DNA from: Flagellimonas_A sp039592695
Lineage (GTDB): Bacteria; Bacteroidota; Bacteroidia; Flavobacteriales; Flavobacteriaceae
Assembly: GCF_039592695.1 (NCBI RefSeq)
Contig: NZ_JBBUTK010000001.1
Coordinates: 682,001 to 746,000 of the forward strand
DNA: 64,000 nt
Reading direction: 5' to 3'
Part shown: piece by piece, positions 58,698-64,000 of the stretch
Layout of the letters: every line of letters begins with the position of its first letter
Position numbering within the stretch: the first letter of the stretch is position 1
Notes under the pieces: model-generated
Told to the model about the DNA's origin: nothing
The model's input: only the letters and a program-made list of their open reading frames with translations
Database searches by the model: none
Program-made: the position numbers and the translations under genes

Positions 58698-60797
58698 TCA
58701 GGCCTCTTGAAGTTTTCTGCTAGCATTCTTTCTTTCTTCTATGCTGTTATTCCGTTTTTGTTCTTTCGGGATTTTTATTCTGACCGTCGTGCCATTGCCT
58801 TTTGAACTTTCTATTAGCAATGTTCCAGACAATTTATCGACCCTTGATGTGATATTTTTCAGGCCAATTCCTTTTTTGGCCTTTTTTACATCAAAACCTT
58901 TGCCATCGTCTGCGATGGTCAATTCCAATAATTTTGATTCAGTGCCCAAATTTACGGTCACATTTTCACATTGGGCATGTTTTACACAGTTTTGTAGGCA
59001 CTCTTGTACAATTCGGTACATATTTATCTTAAGTTCACCCTGTAGCGCATCCCAATCTTCATTTTTCTCATAAGAGAAACTGTTCTGGATACCTGAGGAT
59101 TCCCCAATGGTTTTGACCAAATCTTCGATTGCTAGAATAAAGTTATGAATTTTTTGGTAAGAAGCATCGTTCAATTCATGTGATATTGTACGTATCTCTT
59201 CTTCAAGCTCTTGCAATTTTTCAATAAGCTCTGCTCTTTGGGCAATGGCGGCTTCGTCATCCCTTTCGTTCAGACCGCTCAGAATCAACCTGATGCCCAA
59301 CATTTGACCCAAAATACCATCGTGCAGTTCTTCAGAGATGCGTTTTTGCTCCAACTGCTTGCCTTCTTGCAGTTTGCCCTGTTGGTTCAACATAAGACCA
59401 TAAATCTCTTGGTTGGCCTCTTGTTGGCTCTGCTCAAAGCGCAGGCGTTGGTTGTGCGCACGCTGCGTGATGATGATATAGGTCGCTATGGCCATAAGCA
59501 TAAGGCCAAAGGCAATGCCCGCCCATATTTTTTTCTGGCGGGCCAAGGCCTCATTTTCTTGTATGACCTCGTCGGTCTCCATTTCGATACGGGCAAATTT
59601 ATCGCGTATGTTCCGTTCTTGGGTTTGCAGCGAATCGCTTAGTGCAAAATAGTACTGTGCGTGTTGGGCACTGTTGGGCCTGTCAATTTTGGTCAACAAT
59701 TGCACGCTGCTCAACAATCTATCGTTATTGTTGGTTTGTTGTGCGATTTCTTTGGCTTCTGATGCAGCTTGAACGGCTTTGGCCGTGTCATGCCGAGCAA
59801 TCATCAACTCGGCCAGAAACTCTTGGTTACGGGCCTGGTGGTAGGTGTCGCCCAGACTATCCAACACCTTTGTGGACTTATCAATAAGGTTGGCCATATT
59901 ATCATAATCGGTATCGCCGCTCTTTAATTTGTTATATGCTAAACTGGCCAAGACTTTTCCATAGGTTCTGGAGTCTTTCGTTTGTAAGCTATCATCAGCA
60001 AGAATTTCTTCATAAACCTTAGAACTTTTTGAATAATGATCATTTCGAGAATAGGTATTTGCAATATTCACATTATTATAAATACTATCTAACGATTGGG
60101 ATTCTTTTGGTCGATATTTAATATAGTCTCTAGCCAGCTTATGGTATTGAATTGCTTTTTCAAAATTGTTCAACCCATTCTGAGTTGTTGCAAGAAAAGT
60201 ATATGTAGAAAATAATCGGCTATTGATGTTTTTTTCTTTATAAAAATTTATCGCATCTACGGCGTGTTTTTCAGCCCCCACATAGTCCCGGTTTCTATCC
60301 TTCACTTTAGCCATAGCATAGAGCATACGGCCGGGATACTCCTTGGCACCTTCTGATAAATCGGCCTTAAAAAAATTGTCATAAGCTTCCTTATAGTAGA
60401 AGTAGGCACTGTCGGGTTGGGCGTATTTATAATAATTTCCTAGATCCCAATAAGCTTCCCCTAAGGATTGGTAATCACCAATTTCACTGGCAATGTTGCG
60501 CAAATCCGCATTAACTTTTTTGAATTTAGTGGAATCCCCAATTCTTTTATATGCCAAGGAAACTTTTGAAAATAACTTGGTACGGGTCGTATCTGAATTT
60601 AAAGTCTCGCTTTTACGTAAAATTTTGTCCAACAATTCCCTTTTTTTTTCTTTAGAGTTGCTGTTATCTCTGGCTTCAGAAAGCCATATAGAAATACTGT
60701 CTTTTGAGGTGGAAGCAGAAGTTCTTGGGCTGGAATTTTTGTTTTGACAACTAAAAATTAAGCAGGATAATGCCAACAAAAAAAATAGTTTTTGCAT
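58698..60797 (-). CDS. TPR-containing sensor histidine kinase lipoprotein, NarX-like
   Basis: A 699-residue sensor. It begins MQKLFFLLALSCLIFSCQNK with a lipobox (Cys near 17). A TPR-rich region spans about 60-400 (AYWDLGNYYKYAQPDSAYFY, FEKAIQYHKLARDYI). One transmembrane helix lies at about 425-444. The HisKA_3 domain has His492 in EELHDGILGQMLGIRL, and the HATPase has QECLQNCVKHAQ and DDGKGFDVKKAKKGIGLKN. The signal in such Bacteroidota kinases is unknown. Its regulator follows with a 22-base gap. The MTLKNH start six codons upstream is less likely. Confidence 0.9.
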   Translation of the reverse strand: MQKLFFLLALSCLIFSCQNKNSSPRTSASTSKDSISIWLSEARDNSNSKEKKRELLDKILRKSETLNSDTTRTKLFSKVSLAYKRIGDSTKFKKVNADLRNIASEIGDYQSLGEAYWDLGNYYKYAQPDSAYFYYKEAYDNFFKADLSEGAKEYPGRMLYAMAKVKDRNRDYVGAEKHAVDAINFYKEKNINSRLFSTYTFLATTQNGLNNFEKAIQYHKLARDYIKYRPKESQSLDSIYNNVNIANTYSRNDHYSKSSKVYEEILADDSLQTKDSRTYGKVLASLAYNKLKSGDTDYDNMANLIDKSTKVLDSLGDTYHQARNQEFLAELMIARHDTAKAVQAASEAKEIAQQTNNNDRLLSSVQLLTKIDRPNSAQHAQYYFALSDSLQTQERNIRDKFARIEMETDEVIQENEALARQKKIWAGIAFGLMLMAIATYIIITQRAHNQRLRFEQSQQEANQEIYGLMLNQQGKLQEGKQLEQKRISEELHDGILGQMLGIRLILSGLNERDDEAAIAQRAELIEKLQELEEEIRTISHELNDASYQKIHNFILAIEDLVKTIGESSGIQNSFSYEKNEDWDALQGELKINMYRIVQECLQNCVKHAQCENVTVNLGTESKLLELTIADDGKGFDVKKAKKGIGLKNITSRVDKLSGTLLIESSKGNGTTVRIKIPKEQKRNNSIEERKNASRKLQEA

Positions 60798-60846
60798 GTG
60801 GTTTTTCAAGGTCATTCAGTAAAATCCTACTTTGAAGATACAAAAA

Positions 60847-60872
60847 AGCCCCAAACTAACTAGTTTGAGGCT
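60847..60872 (-). terminator. intrinsic terminator of the 55-residue lipoprotein gene
   Basis: On the minus strand AGCCtCAAACTA pairs with TAGTTTGgGGCT with one mismatch, followed by TTTTTT. It lies 23 bases after the stop and separates this small gene from the downstream kinase. Confidence 0.85.
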
Positions 60873-60895
60873 TCATAAGTTGTTTTGTATAAGAC

Positions 60896-61063
60896 TTAGC
60901 TGCCGCCATCTCTTTCCTCTGATTCAGTGACGTCACCATCCGTAGCATCCGTATCCAAGGTTTCAAAAAGGGCTTCCGTATCTTCAACGCTAGTGTCTGC
61001 CTCGCAAGAAATCATTCCCATTCCAAATACCAATACGGCCATAATTGCAAGTGTCTTTTTCAT
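60896..61063 (-). CDS. 55-residue acidic lipoprotein
   Basis: A short gene. The product begins MKKTLAIMAVLVFGMGMISC, a complete signal peptide with lipobox cysteine at 20, followed by only 35 mature residues. The mature part is very acidic (EADTSVEDTEALFETLDTDATDGDVTES in two overlapping blocks) and ends ERDGGS. It has its own terminator, an imperfect -7 box (TACATTTT, 61087-61094) and lies between a TPR kinase operon and a LytTR regulator, both of which may control it. Function unknown, perhaps a signalling or stress lipoprotein. Confidence 0.7.
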   Translation of the reverse strand: MKKTLAIMAVLVFGMGMISCEADTSVEDTEALFETLDTDATDGDVTESEERDGGS

Positions 61064-61219
61064 CTTTGTGTCTCGTTTAAAGTGTTAAAATGTAATTAGT
61101 TAAGTAATTTCTTACAAGCAAGATATGCAGGGTCAGGGCGATTGCTAAAAAAAGCATAAAAAGTTAGTGCCTATACTTGGTTTGCTAGTATGTACAGGGA
61201 GTCTGCTAGAATTAGTGTC

Positions 61220-61948
61220 TCAAGTGGCCTGAACGGCGTTTTTGGAGAGGATTTGCTTTAAGGTATCTATGCGGTCTAGGTACGTTTTCGAGAAAGGTAA
61301 ACGGTTTTCATCCACTTTTAGTGTGCAGGTCGCCTTACCGTAGTTGATACGTGATACGTAGTCAGCATTCAAGATATAGCTTTGGTGAATGCGTATAAAG
61401 TTATGGGGCAATTGGCTCTCAAAAGTTTTCAAGGTTTTGAACGCACTGATGGTACTGCCATCTTTCATAAAGAAATCGGTGGCATTGTTGTCCGCCTTTA
61501 GGTACAGAATATCCTTGGTATTTATATAATGATAATCTCGGTACGATTTTAGACAAAGTGTGACCGGGATATCGGTTTTTGGATTTAATTTTCTCAGTTT
61601 GAATATGGTCTTTCGAATCTCCATTTCATCATGGGGCAACAGCCAGTAGTCAAAGAACCCATATTTGAGGGCGTCATAGGCATGCTCTTTTGATTTAGAG
61701 AACGCAATAAACAGTGGAACTTCATCGAGATACCGGTGCAACTCTGTCATCATAAGAAAATAGGATGCTGGTTGGCCATCAAGATTGACCAGTACAACGT
61801 CGGGAAGAAACTTCATGATTTGGTTCAGCCCATCCTGTGAATCTCTTGCGGTACCATACGATGAGAAGTCACCATAATCCTTGAGCATCAATTGCAATTG
61901 TAGGCATGAGGTGGCGTTAGAATCGATTATGATGAATGAATAATCCAT
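61220..61948 (-). CDS. LytTR-domain regulator with degenerate receiver
   Basis: A 242-residue protein from MDYSFIIIDSNATSC. Residues 1-110 have the receiver fold but lack phosphorylation residues: the usual phospho-Asp position is Asn55 (VVLVNLDGQ), the acidic pair is D-S, and the Lys is Leu104 (DYWLLPHDE). The C-terminal LytTR DNA-binding domain (about 130-242) is intact: DYHYINTKDILYLKADNNATDFF, FIRIHQSYILNADYVSRI and LPFSKTYLDRID. It therefore probably acts without phosphorylation. An ATG seven codons upstream is less likely. No histidine kinase of the LytS type adjoins it. Confidence 0.85.
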   Translation of the reverse strand: MDYSFIIIDSNATSCLQLQLMLKDYGDFSSYGTARDSQDGLNQIMKFLPDVVLVNLDGQPASYFLMMTELHRYLDEVPLFIAFSKSKEHAYDALKYGFFDYWLLPHDEMEIRKTIFKLRKLNPKTDIPVTLCLKSYRDYHYINTKDILYLKADNNATDFFMKDGSTISAFKTLKTFESQLPHNFIRIHQSYILNADYVSRINYGKATCTLKVDENRLPFSKTYLDRIDTLKQILSKNAVQAT

Positions 61949-62081
61949 ACCCAAGTAGATTGCTTGCAAGTTAGTGATAGCCAGCGAAATACCATTATAG
62001 CTTAACCTTAAAAAAACTGTGGTTTTTACACAGTTTTAGGCGATTTGTTAAGGATTTTCTTACTTTCTTGCAAAAAAAAGT

Positions 62082-63629
62082 CTAGTTATTTGGAAAAAAC
62101 TCAAAAACACCCAAGTCGGGAGACAGGGTCCGGTCATTGCCAAAAATATCCAAAGGAACTTCTAATGCCGTTTGTACATCACCATTATCAATAGCCTCCG
62201 ATTCAGTAGTTAAACTGAAATCACCAGCAAAGGGATTTGAGAACCCTGGCCGCCCATTAACTAACAAATTCTCGTACAAAATTGGATTTTCAAAATCGTA
62301 TAATGGATTTCCGTCAAAAGTGCCGTTTGAATCCTCAAAGCGAATCAGACAATTTTTGAAGTTGAAATCAAATGCTTTTGACCCATTGTCTGCGAGCTGC
62401 AGCTCGACGGACCTGTTACCGTAAATGATGCAATTGGCAAAATTCGCACGCTCCAAGTCCATTGATTCGATAGTTGATGCAGTCTCGACAAAATTATCGA
62501 TGAGCAGGCTAGGGCCACTTCTAAACCCATCGTTCCAATAATTGGCAATGGTGGCGTGTTTAAAATCATAATTTCCACCGAGATTGCAGTACACCGAAAT
62601 TTCTCCCGCACTGCCAGCCACTAGATTTTGGGCCTCTATACTGGTGTTTCTTCCCCAGAGGTTGACACTGGAGCTGTTTTGTATTTTCGAATTTCGCAAC
62701 GTTAGGGTAGGGGGTGAAGCTTCTGGACTGCCATCGACCAATACGCCGACTGTGGCATTTTTGATGGTCACATAGTCAAGGGAATTAGCTCTGCTTCCCT
62801 CAGCCAACCAAATAGTGCCCCATTGGCCGGGTACTTCTGAAAAATCAGGTTCCAATCGGTCACCCTCAAAAATGATTTCATTTTCTGACAGTTCTTGGTC
62901 TTCACTCAATGACCCGTTGGCGTTCAGTGAACCTCCTGAAGTCACGATGATGCCAGAATCTTTGTGAAAATGGATACGTGCGCCCGCATCAATGGTCAGG
63001 GCCCTATCTTCAGCGACCGCTGCATAACCATAAACCACGTAGGGCTTTTCGTTGGAGAAATTCAGTTCGGCATCCTCAAGAAAAAAACCTTCGATTCTGA
63101 TTTCATTTCCCTCTTCATCAAATCCGAGCAGGAGCGTTTCTTTCATACCGTTTGACAAGGTTCTTGGATACAGAAAAACAGCATCTTTGACCAACGTGAC
63201 CAGCTGCACTTCTTGCCGGGTGGCTTCAGTGCCAAATTGAATGGCATCGGTGTACAAAAATTCATTGTCACCAACTGTGGTAATGCCAAAGGTCGTTTCT
63301 ATAAAAACAAACAGACTGTCTTTCGCCAAAATGGGAATGTCGCTAAATTCTTTGCCCGGTAGCCCATCCACATTCAATCGGTAGCCACTTTCAAGCCCAT
63401 TTTTCAGCCCGATAAAAGGGATTTGAACATCGTCACTACTGCTGTTGTAAACCTTTAAGGTATAGGTGCTGCTGCCAATGTTGGTAAATACGGTATCTAA
63501 AAAAACGGTGTCTTTTGAAAATTGTAATTGCCCAGAACTCTGCGGATAATCAAAGTCTTTTCTGCACGAGGCCGTGATGACCATGATGAGGCAGGCGGCG
63601 ACCCATAGGTATGTATAAATGCGATGCAT
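62082..63629 (-). CDS. exported lipoprotein with parallel beta-helix repeats
   Basis: A 515-residue lipoprotein starting MHRIYTYLWVAACLIMVITASC (lipobox Cys at 22), two bases after the thioesterase stop. The N-terminal part has IPFIGLKNGLESGYRLNVDG, resembling an Ig-like or ASH domain. From about 195 it is a right-handed beta-helix: repeated strands such as ALTIDAGARIHFHKDSGIIV, LDYVTIKNATVGVLVDGSPE and LTLRNSKIQNSSSVNLWG. The C-terminus has DIFGNDRTLSPDLGVFEF, as in polymorphic outer-membrane-type proteins. Likely surface-exposed; function unknown. Confidence 0.85.
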   Translation of the reverse strand: MHRIYTYLWVAACLIMVITASCRKDFDYPQSSGQLQFSKDTVFLDTVFTNIGSSTYTLKVYNSSSDDVQIPFIGLKNGLESGYRLNVDGLPGKEFSDIPILAKDSLFVFIETTFGITTVGDNEFLYTDAIQFGTEATRQEVQLVTLVKDAVFLYPRTLSNGMKETLLLGFDEEGNEIRIEGFFLEDAELNFSNEKPYVVYGYAAVAEDRALTIDAGARIHFHKDSGIIVTSGGSLNANGSLSEDQELSENEIIFEGDRLEPDFSEVPGQWGTIWLAEGSRANSLDYVTIKNATVGVLVDGSPEASPPTLTLRNSKIQNSSSVNLWGRNTSIEAQNLVAGSAGEISVYCNLGGNYDFKHATIANYWNDGFRSGPSLLIDNFVETASTIESMDLERANFANCIIYGNRSVELQLADNGSKAFDFNFKNCLIRFEDSNGTFDGNPLYDFENPILYENLLVNGRPGFSNPFAGDFSLTTESEAIDNGDVQTALEVPLDIFGNDRTLSPDLGVFEFFPNN

Positions 63630-63630
63630 G

Positions 63631-63999
63631 TTATTCAAATAGACTTGACATGGATTCTGGAATTCTCTTTGGTCTCAGGTCCACTTTATCGACCAGACAC
63701 CAATCCGTTATTGACCTAACCAAAAGTTGCCCCGTTTTATTGTTTTTGATTTCGACTATTCTTTTTGAAATAGGCCCATGAAAAAGCGCAATATGGGTCG
63801 AAACGAGCAAATTATCATTCTCTTGGGCGGCATGATGATAGGTGATATCATGTTTGCGAACAACCCAAAGAAACGCATGGTCAAATTGTTTTTTGCTGAC
63901 CTTTTGCCAATGTTCCCTTGAAATTTCTTGAATCCATTCGATGTAACGGATATTGTTGACATGGTTGAGCTCGTCAAGGTCTTTGTAGGTAACCGCTAT
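63631..63999 (-). CDS. acyl-ACP/acyl-CoA thioesterase-like protein, 5' end cut by window edge
   Basis: The 123 residues present are the C-terminal and central part of a hotdog thioesterase. The signature YKDLDELNHVNNIRYIEWIQ lies at the open end, with the family D-x-x-x-H-V-N-N motif. Later segments WVVRKHDITYHHAA, THIALFHGP and CLVDKVDLRPKRIPE match the acyl-ACP thioesterase-like group. The N-terminus lies beyond 64000. It runs into the beta-helix lipoprotein gene after a one-base gap, so the two may be cotranscribed. Confidence 0.85.
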   Translation of the reverse strand: MAVTYKDLDELNHVNNIRYIEWIQEISREHWQKVSKKQFDHAFLWVVRKHDITYHHAAQENDNLLVSTHIALFHGPISKRIVEIKNNKTGQLLVRSITDWCLVDKVDLRPKRIPESMSSLFE

Positions 64000-64000
64000 A

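Noticed and set aside
1..64000. Defence island, CRISPR, prophage, toxin-antitoxin pair or biosynthetic cluster
   Set aside because: No cas genes, repeat-spacer arrays, integrases, restriction enzymes, toxin-antitoxin pairs or multi-domain synthases were recognised. The GIY-YIG-like gene is isolated and does not make a system by itself.

Overview
The window is ordinary chromosome from a member of the Bacteroidota, most likely a marine Flavobacteriaceae. This rests on the gene content: a PorP/SprF-family type IX secretion protein, a YtxJ-type bacillithiol redox protein, the bamD / small omega-like RNA polymerase subunit / coaBC / DUF4835 / recN block, an approximately 480-residue GAPDH, many signal-peptide lipoproteins, and -7 promoter boxes of the Bacteroidota form TAnnTTTG. 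Shine-Dalgarno sequences are largely absent, with dnaA a clear exception. A genus cannot be assigned safely. I found no rRNA, tRNA, CRISPR array, prophage or intact transposon.

Layout. 1-4.8 kb (minus): 3' part of trmD, a GNAT enzyme, a coiled-coil membrane protein, GAPDH and a DegP/HtrA protease. 4.9-8.1 kb (plus): dapF, GNAT and mltG overlap as an operon, followed by an exported lysozyme-like protein. 8.2-13.9 kb: an RsmI-like methylase, a low-molecular-weight phosphatase and dnaA (minus), a thioesterase (plus), then an EamA permease, a HAD hydrolase and ribD (minus). 13.9-19 kb (plus): GNAT, then prmC, LOG, ligA and three small genes that overlap or nearly touch. 19-24.1 kb (minus): a lipoprotein, a hexapeptide acetyltransferase, an SNase-fold protein, an exported unknown and a 5'-nucleotidase split into two genes. 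24.2-36.6 kb (plus): dapA, the bamD-to-recN block, fabI, a GT2/YbbR/coaE cluster and an OmpR-type two-component pair.

36.6-45.9 kb is one long minus-strand run of eleven closely packed or overlapping genes: Gfo/Idh oxidoreductase, GIY-YIG-like protein, 3-hydroxyacyl-CoA dehydrogenase, DUF1015, YggS, exonuclease/GIY-YIG, voltage-gated-type channel, miaA, gntK and gntP. 46-57.9 kb holds pcm, smpB, lipoproteins, a PorP/SprF-SPOR fusion, a TetR regulator, clpB, ytxJ, glyA and unknowns. 58-64 kb (minus) holds a TPR sensor kinase/response regulator pair, a 55-residue lipoprotein, a LytTR regulator with a degenerate receiver, a beta-helix lipoprotein and a thioesterase cut by the window edge.

Most genes are core housekeeping: lysine and peptidoglycan synthesis, CoA and riboflavin synthesis, replication, repair and proteostasis. 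The unusual material is small: a 160-bp MITE-like imperfect palindrome upstream of ytxJ, short dispersed-type repeats (one apparently inserted in frame into prmC), a heptanucleotide tandem repeat, a likely TetR operator, a pseudo-receiver regulator, tandem membrane paralogues and an SNase homologue with a large insert. I saw no convincing new multi-gene system.
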